Notes under the pieces: model-generated | The model's database searches: none | The model's input: only the letters and a program-made list of their open reading frames with translations | Told to the model about the DNA's origin: nothing | Shown here: piece by piece, positions 24,821-38,400 of the stretch | Position numbering within the stretch: the stretch's first letter is position 1 | Layout of the letters: the number at the start of each line of letters is the position of its first letter | Made by a program: the position numbers and the translations under genes | Assembly: GCA_037127255.1 (NCBI GenBank) | Contig: JBANSL010000009.1 | Coordinates: 19,879,975-19,943,974, forward strand | Origin: Persicaria tinctoria | Lineage: Eukaryota > Streptophyta > Magnoliopsida > Caryophyllales > Polygonaceae | Reading direction: 5' to 3' | Length of the DNA stretch: 64,000 bases

Positions 24821-24847
24821 CAACTCATGCATTTCTTGAGGATCCAT
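24821..24847 (-). pseudogene. First nine codons of the Harbinger transposase, stranded
   Basis: On the minus strand an ATG at 24847 opens MDPQEMHEL and stops at the Ty3 target duplication (CAACT, 24821-24825). Reading resumes in frame at 13453 with LTHYSGSS after 11.4 kb of retrotransposon. This places the insertion at codon 9 and gives the true start of the transposase, which the remaining downstream frame alone does not contain. Confidence 0.85.
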
Positions 24848-25049
24848 GAGAGATTTGTGTTTACAACGGTATGAAAATGAAAGGGATGGTAGTGAATGGA
24901 GTAATATATTTGAAAGGGACAATAGTGAATGGAGGGATGGTGTTGAATTTATAATACTTCAAATAGTATCTTGGCAAAGCATATTTGCATGTCGTATTTT
25001 AAAAGAATCTTATCAAACATTGAAATAATAACCTCTTTCCTCTTCTCAA

Positions 25050-25185
25050 GAGCATCTTATCAGAGCATCGAAAGAGTAAACTTTATCTTCTTCGCACAGA
25101 GCATCTTCTCAGAGTATCGAATGCATAACCTTTATCTTCTTTTTTGCAGAGCATCTTAATTGAGCATTAAATGCATAATAGTAAT
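25050..25185. repeat. Three imperfect 50-bp tandem units between Harbinger ORF1 and ORF2
   Basis: AGAGCATCTT begins copies at about 25048, 25097 and 25148, each followed by a variant of CAGAG(C/T)ATCGAA. The array fills part of the intergenic gap of the Harbinger element and holds no gene. Confidence 0.65.
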
Positions 25186-25304
25186 ACAACGATGTGAAAC
25201 ACTTGAAAACATACATCATACAACAATGTGAAGATCCACTTCACTTAGGGAAATGAAACACTTGAAACCACATTACCAAACATACAAGTTCCATCGAAGC
25301 CTTG

Positions 25305-25473
25305 TCAATTGTCGGGAAACAACTCCTTCACGAGCCCGTCCCTGCATTTTATTTGCCAATCTTCAAGGTTAGGCTCCATTCTCAGCTTGTTAAACATCAC
25401 AAACTTTTGCGCAATCATGTTATCATGAGCATCTTTTGCCTTATCCCCTTCCATCTCCTTGTTTCTTTCCCCA
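25305..25473 (-). pseudogene. Harbinger ORF1, C-terminal part
   Basis: On the minus strand this reads as a charged segment from ERNKEMEGDKAKDAHDN to KELFPDN and stops at TGA (25307-25305). It continues the ORF1 frame that breaks off at 29426 on the other side of the CACTA insertion; the CCA duplication marks the joint. The charged helical tail is typical of plant Harbinger ORF1 proteins. Confidence 0.8.
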
Positions 25474-25489
25474 CACTACAAGAAATAAC

Positions 25490-26220
25490 ACTTTGGGCGA
25501 CAAAATATTTCATCGCCCTAACCCATTTTTTCGTCGCCCAAAAGAGAATGTGACGGAGTACGTTTTGTCACGAGTTCATCGCCATAGATGCGTCGCCCTA
25601 AGTCTTGGGCGACAAAACTCTTTTCCATCGCATTGCATTTCAATTTGTGATGAAGTAAATATTTGTTGCCCCAATTCTTCCATGACGAATTTCTATCTTT
25701 GTCGCCCATGTGCTTCCATGACAAATAGTTTACTTCGTGGCCCATAATTCTTCTGTGACGAATTTTCATTTTTGTCGCCTATGCGCTTTCATGACAAATT
25801 GTTTACTTCGTAGCCCATATTTCTTCCGTGACGAATTTTCATCTTTGTCGCCCATACGCTTCTATGACAAATAGTTCACTTTGTGGCCCATAATTTTTGG
25901 CGATGAATAGTTTCTTTTGTTGCCCAAAATTTTGGGTGACAAATGACATTGGTTGTAGCCCAAAGTCTACCATGATAAATAATTTGATTTGTCGCTCAAA
26001 CTCTTTAGTGACTAATAACGTTTTTAGTCACCCATAATCTTTGGTGACAAATTCTCTCATTTCGTCGCAAACCTCTACAGTGACAAAGTTAAAGGATTTA
26101 TCGCCCGTATATATAATGACAAATCATAAATTTCGTAGCCCTAATCTACTATGACGAAACAAAAGGTTTTTTTCGCTCAAATGTCAATTCAACAAATTAC
26201 ATATTACTTAGTGACAAAAT
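25490..26220. repeat. CACTA left subterminal repeat region
   Basis: More than ten copies of TTTGTCGCCC or its inverse, in diverged forms, spaced roughly 30-50 bp apart. They mirror those on the right side of the element. Confidence 0.85.
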
Positions 26221-27160
26221 GACACTTTGCCACACATTCATTTTGCACATGTTTTAAAATAAATTACATAAAAGAATAATATGCGAAGCTTGTAATTAGA
26301 TTAAAACCCACGTAATAAAAATAAAAGGAAAAACATACATTATACTTGAAGCTTAAAAGGTGTATCTCCATTGACAAATATAGCTAGACAAAAATAATTA
26401 TAAAGTCAATATCCAAAACAACTTGTTTACCGCCTAAAACTAAAATTAATATTGTACTTGTAATTAAATGTATGATAATGCATAAGCAAGATAAATAAAT
26501 GTATGATAATGCATAAGCAAGATAAAACAACTTTAGTCTAATTTATTTGAACAAATTGACCTAGTTTATTTTCGAATAGAGGCGCACGAACACATGGTAA
26601 GGCAAAGTGGTGTGCATCTGTCCACAAGTCAATACACCGCACCAACACGTTAAAACCCATCTCGAAAACCTCCTCGACACCACGATCTACACTAACAAAA
26701 TAAAGCAAATGTTAAAATAGCAATGGATAACCTTTTATGATTCATAAAACCCAAGAAAAAGAAATGAACGGAAACATTATTCAAGTAGATACATTTGGAC
26801 AAGCTGCATGATCAATAATGAAACAATAGAGTACAAGCAACGTTGAAATAGAGTATTCTAAGAAGAAGAAAAATTCATAAATGTAATGTATCCTACCGCC
26901 GTTATCAATGGAATACTTGGATCTTTCACACTTTCAATTTTCTTGTTTATAGAATCATAAGCTAGAATGGATGGCCTATAATCTAAAACTATAAACCTGG
27001 ATCTTCAATTCGATGTAAGCATCATGAAGGAGACCTATTACGTCATAAATTCATGATACTCATGTCTAAGTCACTAGGGCATAACAAACAAGCATACTTG
27101 ATCATATATATACACATTAATGAAAACAACAAAATTATGAAAGCAATTACCTCAATTCTT

Positions 27161-28575
27161 CTAATGCTTGAAGTTCCCTGATGTGAGTGAACGCATTTGC
27201 TCTTGCATCATCTGTAGAACATCAACCTTCATTTTCTGTTCTCTCTCTTTCATTTCGGCCTCTAATTTTTGTTCTCGCTCCTTCATTCTTTCTTCTCTAC
27301 TAAGTGCATCTTGTTTCATCTTTTCGATCTCTTCCATCATTTCAGCTTTATTCTGTTGAAGCACTTCAATTTGATCTTTCAAATGAATTTCTCTATCCCT
27401 TGACAGCCTTTCTAGTTGATCAAATTGTTCAGCCATTTGAGATGCAAGCTGTGCAGTTTCTTCACCAGATTCAGACATCCTTTCTCTCATAGCCTTGGGT
27501 GGTTTAGGCCCAAGCCCCAAACCTTTTATATATCCAGAGCAAGAGCCTAGCACTCGTAAATATACCTCTTCAACTGATAGGTTATCAACACCATACAATT
27601 GTAGTTGCTCCTCATGGAGTTGTTTGAATTCTGCTAACTTGTCCTCTGCAAACTTGTCCATCGTTTTGTCTTTATGTCTAAATTCAACACAACAAAATAT
27701 AGTTTAATCATAAATTTGTTAAATATATGTTGTTTATTTGCTACTATAATATACCTTAAGATAAGATAATATACCTTTTGGTCACTTCCCACAATCTAAC
27801 ATATTCGGGTTCAAGCAATGGTGGCGGTCTTGATTGTTCACTTGCTCCTTCAGTGCCTTCTATGGATTCTCCGGTTCCTTGTTCTGTATTTTGTGTGGCC
27901 GGCGCTTTCGATTGAGTTCCATCAAATAGATTTTTTCGCTACAAGTACAAAGAAATAGTTATACTCCTAATTTTAATCCCTTTTTTCATAAGAAAGAAGG
28001 AATGAGTGGAAGTCCTAGCTCTAACATAACAAAGATGGGAATTAACATCGAAGGATTATCAATTTGGAGTCACTAAAGATAGGAATTAGCATCGAAGGAA
28101 TCTATGAAATCAGAAAATGACAACTTACCAATGAATCAAGAACTCTAGCAGTTGACTTTGATCCTTGAGTAGCCATCATTTTTTGCTTTGACCTATTGGA
28201 TCGATTTGCTTCACTAACACGCTATAACTCACCATAACCATAACATTTCAAATGTTAGTTAGTTGAGATAAAAACATATAAATATAATTCCATTGCAATT
28301 CATCGATAACACAATATGAGGATATCATTGGCAATTTGTAAATTAAAATGGAAAGGAAAAATAAAATAAACCAATATTTTAAAAGGAAAAGAACTAAATT
28401 GTAAAAGTTTGAATGCTTGACAAACCTTTTGATTTTCAGACCCCCAATATTTCTCTACAATCCATTTCCAATCCTCGGAATTAACATCAGCAGGACAATT
28501 CTTCAATGCATCAGCCACGGAAAACCCATCAAAATATTTCTCCTTCAACCGATAGCGCCATTGTCGATAAAGTAT
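27161..28575 (-). CDS. CACTA-borne Transposase_24-like protein, at least four exons
   Basis: Exons on the minus strand: up to about 28575-28440 (WRYRLKEKYFDGF and EDWKWIVEKYWGSENQK), 28221-28129 (RVSEANRSNRSKQKMM), 27938-27775 (ending PEYVRLWEVTK) and 27677-27161. All junctions have GT and AG, and the reading frame stays open across them. The last exon has VLGSCSGYIKGLGLGPKP, a hallmark of the plant Transposase_24 family, then a coiled coil rich in Glu, Lys and Met (about 27160-27400). In En/Spm-type elements the related protein binds subterminal repeats and assists the transposase. The first exon and start codon are not fixed: the frame is open upstream to about 28580, and the region from 28660 is already subterminal repeat. 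The family is often annotated in plant genomes as an ordinary protein. Confidence 0.75.
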
Positions 28576-28699
28576 GATATTATGTCGATAAACTTATATT
28601 TAAACAACATGAGTAATGAAAAAAAATGTATTAAAATTAGTACTCTGCACTTTTTTTTCAAGTTTTAGATATAATGAAATTGATTTATGATTGTGGGTT

Positions 28700-29410
28700 A
28701 TATTGTGAATATGTTGGGCGACAAATGACAGTTTCATCGCACAGTGATTTTGGGTGACAAAGAAGAGTTTTTTGTCGCCATAGACAATAAGGTTGGGCCT
28801 CCATTTTGGTAATGTCGCATAAAGCCTTCATTTGAGGGCGACAAAACATATTTTTGTTGCACAAAAGCCTTCAATTAGGGTGACAAACGTGTAATTGTTG
28901 CAAAAGCCTCCTAATAGGGTGACAAATATGCATTTCATCACAAAACACCTTCAATTAGGGTAACAAACGTGTAATTGTTGCAAAAGCCTCCTAATAGGGT
29001 GACAAATATGCATTTCGTCACAAAACACCTTCAATTAGGGCCACAAACTTATTATTGATGCCCAAAACCTTCACTTACGGCGATAAAACATGAGATTTGT
29101 TGCACCAAGTCTTTACTTTAATGCGACAAACGTATAATTGTCGCACAATGTATGATATAGGGCAACAAATGACTATTTGTCGCACCAGATGAGAATTTTT
29201 GCGACTATTTTCATAATTTGTTGCCAAAATAACACTGTACGGCGACAATTTTTTATCTTGTCGCCAATGCACATAAGGGGCGACAAAAACAATATTACGT
29301 CACTATATAGTGTTGTTTTGCGATGAAGTATGGATTTGTCACGCATTTTCAATTTTTTGCGACGAAAATTGTATTGTCGCCCCATAATTTTTATTTCGTC
29401 GCCCATTCCA
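28700..29410. repeat. CACTA right subterminal repeat region with an 80-bp tandem duplication
   Basis: Dense GGGCGACAAA-type motifs in both orientations. Within it TTCAATTAGGG begins at 28870, 28950 and 29030, showing a tandem duplication with an exact 80-bp period. Confidence 0.85.
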
Positions 29411-29425
29411 TGTTTTCTTGTAGTG

Positions 29426-30325
29426 CCAGCTTGCTCAAAAAAAGAACTGAACAACCTCTTCAGCCTCTTTGCTATATTGATCACTTGTAATAACTTGCTT
29501 ACCCTTTTTTTTTGGTTGCTTTTATGCCTTCCGACTGCACTGGAGCACTCTCAGTTCCAGAAACACTTGAAGGGGTGCCCGATCCTTCACTGGCTGTGTA
29601 AACTCAAAATTCATTTACCTTGGTCCTCTTTGAACCTCCTCCACTAGGTGTAGAATTTGATGCAACCCACTTGTGGAATTTGGGCTCAGTATTGAGCTCA
29701 CACCATGCATGCTTAAACAAGAAGTCGTACGCAAGATCACCCTTGTAAATAGCGTGTGTTGACGATTTTTGGCACTCGAATAATCACCAACGAATTTGGC
29801 CACAACTTGGGATAGTGTATACCATCTTGGTTTAACAATGGAAACAATCCTCTCGGGCCAATCATCATCCCTGTTTGTGTTGTAGTATTTTGCAACTCTC
29901 TCCCAGAATGCTCCTGTCGTTTGTTGAGTGTTTGTTCGAGCATCGGTGGTAGTGTTAATCCAACCACTAACGAGCAATAAATCTTCAGCTTGACTCCACT
30001 TGACTCGTACTCCTTTTTCACCGGTAGCTCTTCCGCGAGAGGCTCTCCCACGAGCACCTCTAGCACGAGTGCCTCTCCTACGATTTCCCTGCTCTTGGGA
30101 ACCCTAGAGTGGTAATTCTTGAATCTCGTCGAGGCTTGCTACTTCTTCAACTTGTGGCCATAAATTATTTCCAAAAGAGTTCCCATGAGATGTTGGGGTA
30201 ATTGGTGATTGGGATGAATACATGTTCGGATAAGAGAAATTTTGAGTGTTTGGATTTGGAGAATCTCCCATACTCGTATACAAATTTCTGAAACTGTAAG
30301 GATGGTTTTGGTCATTTGGATCCAT
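29426..30325 (-). pseudogene. Harbinger ORF1, Myb/SANT-like protein, N-terminal part
   Basis: ORF1 of PIF/Harbinger elements is a DNA-binding partner needed for transposition. The ATG at 30325 opens an Asn/Ser/Pro-rich region. A basic Arg/Gly stretch and then a trihelix/Myb-like domain follow, with KWSQAEDLLLVSGWIN, GAFWERVAKYYN and VKPRWYTLSQVVAKF (about 30020-29790). Breaks: a TAG at 30106-30104 where Gln is likely, a frameshift near 29757, and homopolymer frameshifts in the A-run near 29505 and the T-run near 29437. The frame ends at the CACTA insertion and resumes at 25473. Plant homologues are often mislabelled glutathione S-transferase T3-like. Non-functional. Confidence 0.85.
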
Positions 30326-30590
30326 CTCAATAAGGAAAAAAAAATTGGAAAGAAAGATGGAAGAGATGAAGCTGAAAAATGAGCTGATGGGGGATGATGG
30401 TAAGATAGATGGGAAGAAGGAGAAGTTGAGTACACCTCTTCTATGCAAGGTCAAAAAAAAAAAAAAAAATTGCATGCAATTGACTTGATAAAAAAAACAA
30501 AAATACATGCAATTCAATCTCCAACGGCAAAAACAAAATCAAATTCATGCAATGTCACATCACTTTAATTTTTTTATTCAGAAAAGGGGC

Positions 30591-30710
30591 CCACAGTATT
30601 AGCTTGCCTGAAAATGCGTCCTTGCGGACATGAACCAATTTCCGTCGGCAGGGATACGATAAGCGAGACGTGCAATCCTATCGGCCACAGTATTAGCTTG
30701 CCTGAAAATG
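30591..30710. repeat. Tandem duplication, 94-bp period
   Basis: CCACAGTATTAGCTTGCCTG starts at 30591 and is repeated exactly at 30685, both followed by AAAATG. It lies about 270 bp upstream of the Harbinger ORF1 start, probably in the subterminal region of that element. Confidence 0.8.
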
Positions 30711-30769
30711 TGGCCAGACTAATTATAATGATACGGAGCATTAATTTTTAATTTGTATTTTTTTTATTA

Positions 30770-32110
30770 AGTAAGAATTCGAGATCAGGCAAGCCTAATT
30801 CTCAATAGGCTGACGAATCGGCAGGCAAAACCGCATAAACATACAATGAAAATAGAAAATGACACTAAGAAACAAGCAAAAATAACTCTACAATACAAAC
30901 GATCTAAAAAGAACCCCTCCCAACGGTTGTAGACGATGGCGAAGAACGAAGTCAAGCACCACTGAAACAGTAGCATCACGGGCCAGCGATACAACATGAA
31001 TCGATCTCCTGTGGGAAGTGCAGACGAAACTCCAAGGAAGCTCCTTCTCGGAAACGGAGTCGCCCTAAGCGCACCACCTCGACCCCAACCAGTCCCGACT
31101 CCAGGCTTCACGCCCCCAACCAAGTAGAAGACCTTCAAGAAACGCCGAAAGTAGAGCCACACACTGCTCGTCCAAAAAACGTCAAAATAATTAATTAACT
31201 GGAGTTTAGTCGAGCCCTAACGGGATTTAGTCAAAGCCCTTTCGGGATTTAGACAAGCCCTTTCAGACACTTTTTTCCATTATTCTTATTTTTTTATTAC
31301 ACGAGCTGCCTCGGGCTCAAGAAAAATTCTTGGGCCCAAAGCACAATGAACCGGGCTAACACAAACACCTTCGGGACACCTTTGGGTCCAAGGAAAAAAC
31401 CCATGGGCCCAAAACGGCAAGGAGGAAGTTGTACACCGCAAGGGCACACCAGCAGCCCCGTCGGCCAGGAGAAACCTCCAAAGCCAGCGACCAACACAGG
31501 GGCACTATCGGAAGAAGCCCAAGGATACAACCCAGCCTCCGACGAACACCGTGGAAGAGTGAGGGCAGGCGAGGAGGAGACGAAGGACTACAAAAAAAAA
31601 AAAAACGAGCAGCCGGAGAAAACAGATTCCCAATTCGATGAACCGCAGGCATAGATCGGAGAGCGGGGACACAGAACATCCAAAATCAAGGCCAATCGGA
31701 AACCCGGAGTAGAAGATTTGGGGAAACAAGGATTTGGGAACAAAAACCCCAAATAAATTGATAAAGAAGGGAAGACAGAGCGAGGCGGGGACGAAGAAGA
31801 TGGCGACGCCACCACTGCCGACTACCACACAAAGGGCTGAGAAGACAGCGGCCGACCGACGACTAAGCCCAACCTAGTGAGGACCAAAGCCGCTGGAAAC
31901 AACAGCCCGCAGATGCAAGTAGATGTCGAACCGGAGGGAGGATGCGAGGCCGCCGCCGGCGTCGAGGTGCACCATTACGAGACAAGGAAGATGCTCAGTG
32001 AGGTTTTGTAGCTTGAATCAGAAGGAAACAAGTCGAGTTTCACATTTGATTTAGGAATTACATGTTCGACTACTGGGATTGGGGGCGCGTGACCGGAGTC
32101 AGAGGCACGT
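30770..32110 (-). mobile_element. LINE-family-related retroelement remnant
   Basis: On the minus strand this GC-richer segment contains tandem AAATCCCGAAAGGGCTT-like motifs (31200-31260) resembling the CCCGAAAGGG...AAATCCTCTT repeats found in the 5' regions of the LINEs at 44360 and 54890. It ends in an A-rich tail near 30770. Frames at 31505-31828 and 30785-31162 show no domain. No endonuclease or reverse transcriptase is present and no clear target duplication was found. It could be a LINE 5' region with an internal deletion or another non-LTR derivative. Confidence 0.4.
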
Positions 32111-32359
32111 TCATTTGCTCAAGAAAAGGGTTATTCAACCTGCATTAAATTTATTTAAATTAAAAAAAAATCACTCACACACAATCCGAGTATACTGAAC
32201 TAGTAAATCGGTTGTTTTTTACATACCCATTTAGCATCAAAGTTTTTTTAAATACTCGTACATTTAGCCGTCTATTTTAAATACCAATTTGATATTTTGG
32301 CCATTGAGCATATGGAGATTACACTTCAAAATAATATGGATATAATATTCATAAAAAAT

Positions 32360-33181
32360 GGGTGAATTACATTTTTGGTCCCTAACCTTTACCACTTGTT
32401 TCACTTTAGTCCCCAACCTTTGAAACGTTTCAAAATAGTCCTTAACCTTTCTATTTCGTTTCACTTTAGTCCCTAACCTTTCAAAGGTTATAAAATAGTC
32501 CCTAAGCTTATATTTGTTATTCGTTTTAGTCCCTAATACGAAAATATTATTTGAAATAATTATAAAAAATCACCCTGGAGATATCATAATGTATATAAAT
32601 GAGTAAATTGCCCATATAAAGAATAATTATAAAACAAATATCCAACTTTATGATTTTTTTTTAAAAAAAAGATCTCTTTTATTATTCAAATTCATTATTT
32701 AATGGATTAATACACATATATTGGATCTATGTATTGGTAAATAAGAAACAAAAATATCCCACAATCTCTCATAGTTAATCACAAGATCTATAAATTTTAT
32801 GAGAGCTTTTGTGAAAAAAAAAATATGGATAATTTTATATAATATGCTCTTATGATAAATAGTAAAATAGTTCAAGTATTTTTCAAAATTAAAATTATAG
32901 AGTTAGATGATTTTATATACTTTTCTTTGTATGAATGATTTTATTTAAATTATGATAACTTTATGGTGGTTTTTTTTATAATTATTTCAAATAATAGTTT
33001 AATATTATGGACTAAAATGCATAAAAAATGTAAGGTTAGGAACTATTTTACAACCTTTGAAAGGTTAGGGACTGAAATGAAACGGAATAGAAATGTCAAG
33101 GACTATTCTAGAACGTTTCAAAAATTAAGGACTAATGTGAAACAAGTGGTAAAGATTAGGGACCAAAAATGTAATTCACCC
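32360..33181. mobile_element. Mutator-like MITE with long terminal inverted repeats
   Basis: GGGTGAATTACATTTTTGG at 32360 is matched by the inverted end at 33181. The inverted similarity, including repeated GGTCCCTAACCTTT blocks, runs about 150 bp inward on each side. The flanks TAAAAAAT and TAAAAAAAT differ by one A and fit a 9-bp Mutator-type duplication with a slipped homopolymer. The AT-rich interior has no gene; the short peptide frames at the ends are the repeats read as protein. Confidence 0.75.
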
Positions 33182-33532
33182 TAAAAAAATTGACTTGTAA
33201 ATTAATCACAAAAGGCTTAATGTATGTAATATTCAATGTAAAAGATTGGAGTGACTCCTTTTCAAAAATATTCAGAAATTGCCGTTCTCTGCATCAAAGG
33301 TATACTTTATGGCAATTAAGCACGTGAAAGAGTAGCAGAGACGAACATTACTAGATCCAACTAATAACTCATTGCTAAGTACATGAATGACATCAACAAC
33401 TATCCGTTAAATGCAACAAAACAGCATAAACTATCAAGACACAAAAAGGATGATTTCAAACCCTGAAACTAAAGAGAAACAAAAGCTTTGACTCATTGCC
33501 CAACCAGAAACAAGCCCCTGAGACGTGCTTGA
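33182..33532. other. 3' flank of RPS27
   Basis: No separate gene. The first 200 bp after the stop codon (minus strand) are likely its 3' untranslated region; no strong AATAAA signal was picked out. Confidence 0.4.
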
Positions 33533-34917
<1,385 letters not shown>

Positions 34918-35143
34918 GATTGCGGTGAGGAGCTAACCGGAGATGCGAAGAGAAAGAGGTTGGGATGCGAGAGAACACAACGGCGGAGCAAACCCTAGTT
35001 GTTGTATAGTGAGCTTGATATCGCTGGAGGGTTTCGCATTTTCTTTTCCTTTTTTTAAATAAAAAGGTTGTTAATGGGCCTAACAATCCATTAACAGAGT
35101 CCCAAAACTTAAAAGTCAGCCCAATATTTTTTTAAAATATTCA
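34918..35143 (-). promoter_or_regulatory. RPS27 promoter and 5' UTR: telo-boxes and site II motifs
   Basis: AAACCCTAG at 34990-34998 and AAACCCTC (minus) at 35027-35034 are telo-boxes. TGGGCC at 35075-35080 and TGGGCT (minus) at 35123-35118 are site II elements. Telo-box plus site II (TCP-bound) is the standard growth-linked promoter design of plant ribosomal protein genes. A TATA-like CTATAC lies near 35008. The promoter is limited by a Helitron end at 35144, only 227 bp from the ATG. Confidence 0.75.
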
Positions 35144-35391
35144 CTAGTCTATTCCCCGTGCTTTGTACGGGTTTAATGCCGAGAATGTCAAATTATAATA
35201 AATTTTTCATATTTAAATGTAAAAATATTAACATTGAAAAAAATATATTCATCTACAAACAAAATTGATAACCTAAATTTTATGATAATTTTTATATAGT
35301 TTAATAAAAAAAATTAAATAATATCATAGAATTATTGTTCAAATGAAATTAAAACTCCATCATTAATTAACAATCATAAATTTCTAACAAA
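35144..35391 (-). mobile_element. Second Helitron, 3' end on the minus strand
   Basis: Read on the minus strand, a hairpin (CCCGTAC-AAA-GCACGGG, 35171-35154, one weak pair) is followed by GAATAGACTAG ending at 35144 and then T. It differs from the 7555 terminus, so it is another family. Its body extends to the right and is cut by the LINE at 35404-40019; the 5' end was not located. Confidence 0.75.
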
Positions 35392-35440
35392 ATTAAAACA
35401 AATTTTTTTTTTTTTACAGTGTGCAAACGGTTGGCGTTTG

Positions 35441-38400
35441 TCACGAAATTCGTAACAAACAACCAGGATCATCCCTTAGGATGATGGAGTACAACTCCTT
35501 AGTAAGAGGACACGTAGGTCTAATACAATCAGTACCTTTTCTAGCTATGAAGTCGGCTACATAGTTGGCTTCTCTATAACAGTGTTTAAATTGTATAACC
35601 TCGAACTCTTGAGCCATAATAATGATCTTTTCAACTTGATGGATGACTTCCCATGGAGTAATGATCTCTTTCCTTATTGCTTTGATGATAGTCTCGTTAT
35701 CGCTTTCAATGATAGCCTTCCGGATCCCTTTACTTCTTGCATGCTGGATGCCTACAATGATAGCTTCTGCCTCTGTCTGTAAAATCGTACCGGTTGATGT
35801 ATGTTGAAAGAATACATCTAATAACCCGCTCTCCGAGTCATGAATGACTCCTCCCACTTGGCAAACGCCCGTGGGCTTAACCGAGCCATCTATATTAATT
35901 TTATAGATACTGCTCGGTGGTTTAGTCCATCTAATCTTATTCCTATTAGTATTTCGAGTGTTCAACTTGTTTTCCTCTTCTATTTGCGAGTTCCATAACT
36001 TTATGTTTGAGATAATCTCAAAGGCTAAATTGATTGTTGCGTTTGGATTCATATTTTTAAATATATAATTGTTTCTGGAGTCCCAAATTGCTTGCCATAT
36101 AAATCCTAACTCTTTTATCGTTGATTTATTACTATTTTTTTTTTTGTATTGAAGGATATCCTTAATATCCTCGTTGTAATCTTCTATAAGAATTAGTTTT
36201 TTCCCGCTTGCATTTTCATAGTTTTGAATGAGTTGTCTAGCGAAATTGCAGTTGATGAATAAATGGGTTGCACTCTCATCTGCACTATTACAGAGTGAGC
36301 ATTGTGCTGGTACTCTGTTGTAATGTTTGTTTAATCTCTGGGTAGTTGGTAATCCATCTATCATTATCTTCTATATAAGGTTTTTTATCCTTGGTGGTAT
36401 ATCAAGCTTACATATCCATTTGTAATCCTCCATATTTCTATTATTACTATTTTGATTGAGTAGGGGAGTTGATTTGGTTGAAAATCTACCATCTTTTTCA
36501 AGTTTCCAAACTAATTTGTCGACAGTATCCCAGTTGGGTATTTGAATTTGTATAATTTGATCAATAATATGACTTGGGAACAGTTGTTGTAGGATTGTTA
36601 AATTCCATTGCTTCTGGTCATTTATTAATTGGGAAACTTTGAGATTGGAATTTTCCAATCTTTGGTATTGACTTAGGTTGATTCCTTCCAACCATGGGTC
36701 CCTCCAAACATTTATTTGATTTCCATTGCCAATTAGCCATTTGATTCCAAGTTTGAATTTTTCCCTTAAGGATAATAGTCTCCCAAATTGCCAAGATGTA
36801 TTTTGGTTATCCCTTTCATTTATATCCGTTGTATGTAAATATTTCTCTTTTATTATTTTTACCCACATACTAGAATTGTCTGTATGAATTTTCCAAAGTA
36901 GCTTCATCTGTAAACCTTCATTTAAGGATTCTGCTTTTCTGATTCCTAGTCCTCCTTCATTTTTATTTTTACATATAGCTTCCCAGCTTATTAATGGTGT
37001 ATATCTTTCAGACTGTAATTTATTCCAAAAGAAATTCTTGTTAATTTGATCTATTTGGTTAAGTATTCCTTTTGGTAGTAAGAAGTTTTGCATAAGATAG
37101 TTTGTCTTTGAGCTGAGGTTAGATTGGATTAATATGGTTCTACCCGCTTGAGATATGGAGGAGGATTTCCACTTAGATAGTTGTTTTTTTAGGTTTTGCA
37201 ATGCATCTTCGAAGACGCAGTTTTTAACCCTTCCATTGATTAGGGGTATTTCGAGATATTTCTCAATTGTTTTTGATATGGGGATTCCCATTTGAGATGC
37301 TAGGGATGTAGCTAGTGCTGGGTTAACATTTTTTGAGAATTGGATAGAGCTTTTATTGTAGTTTATGGTTAGTCCAGATATATTGGCAAAGTTATTTAGG
37401 GAATTTTGAATAGTATGCAAGCTCAAATGAGATGCTTTTGAGAAAATTATAGTGTCATCTGCAAACGTTAGGAAGGGTATCGGTGTTCCTTGCTTGGTTA
37501 GTTTGATGCCTATTAGAGCATCTTCTTTTATTGCCTCATGGTGTAATTCTCTTGCAAGGCTTTCCATTACTATTACAAAAATGTAAGGGGCTAATGGATC
37601 ACCTTGTCTAATTCCTCTGTTTGGTTTGAATTGGTTACCGACCGTATTATTGACCAGAACTGAGAATGTAGTGGTAGTAATGCATTTCATTGTCCAGTTG
37701 ATCCATATTGGGTGGAAACCTATCTTTTTTAGGACCGCTTCTATATATGACCAGTTGATCTTATCATATGCCTTTTCCATGTCTAGTTTTAATGCCATCC
37801 ATCCTTTCTTGCCTTTTTGTTTGGTAAAAGTATGGAATACTTCATGAGCGATTAAGGTGTTATCTTGTATTGATCTTCCTTCTACAAAGGCACCTTGGAA
37901 GGGGTTTATAATTTTTGGGAGAATTTTTTTAATTCTATTTGCTAGGATTTTAGCTATAACTTTGTAGATTGTATTACAAAGACTTATCGGTCTGTAGTTA
38001 TTGACATTTTGTGGATCTTCAACTTTTGGAATTAAGGTGATAAAGGTTTGATTTATCTGTTTTAGGATGCTACCAGAGTGGAAGAAGGATTTGATTGTTT
38101 TGCAGAAGGAATTACCCACAATATTCCAGTAATATAGGTAAAATTCTGGGGGGTAACCATCAGGGCCTGGTGATTTATCCTCTGCCATACTAAGTAGTGT
38201 GTCTTTAATTTCTGAATTTGTCGGGTGTTTTATGAGTTGTTGGTTTTCCTCTGCAGTGATTTGTGGTTGGATGTTTCTGATTGTTTCCATAGTAATTTTT
38301 CCTTGTTGCCTCCCGATGAATCTTTCAGCCATTTCATCAGTAATTTGGTCTGTGATTTGTTGTTGGTCAGTTATGATTTGACCTTGTTTGGTTGTGAAGG

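Larger units (their letters stand above)
25474..29425 (-). mobile_element. CACTA (En/Spm) element, non-autonomous, TSD CCA
   Basis: The left end is CACTACAAGAAAT and the right end is the inverse CACTACAAGAAAAC. CCA flanks both sides (25471-25473 and 29426-29428). Both subterminal regions (about 25490-26220 and 28700-29410) are packed with inverted and direct copies of GGGCGACAAA-type motifs, which bind the element's own protein in this superfamily. Inside is a four-exon gene of the Transposase_24 (Ptta/En/Spm) family, but no TNP2-like DDE transposase, so it needs help to move. It sits in an exon of the Harbinger ORF1. Confidence 0.95.
12161..30325 (-). mobile_element. PIF/Harbinger transposon core, split by two later insertions
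   Basis: Two minus-strand genes typical of autonomous PIF/Harbinger elements are present: a Myb/SANT-like ORF1 (30325-25305) and a DDE transposase ORF2 (24847-12161), about 460 bp apart. ORF1 is split by a CACTA element with TSD CCA, and ORF2 by a Ty3 retrotransposon with TSD CAACT. Removing both inserts and one copy of each duplication brings both reading frames back together, so the order of events is clear: Harbinger first, the other two later. Limits given are those of the coding core, because the terminal repeats were not resolved. Confidence 0.85.

Noticed and set aside
30739..32165. GCATTAA-rich flanks as a target duplication of the LINE-like remnant
   Set aside because: The two flanks (near 30739 and 32142) are similar but not identical and AT-rich; chance similarity is likely.
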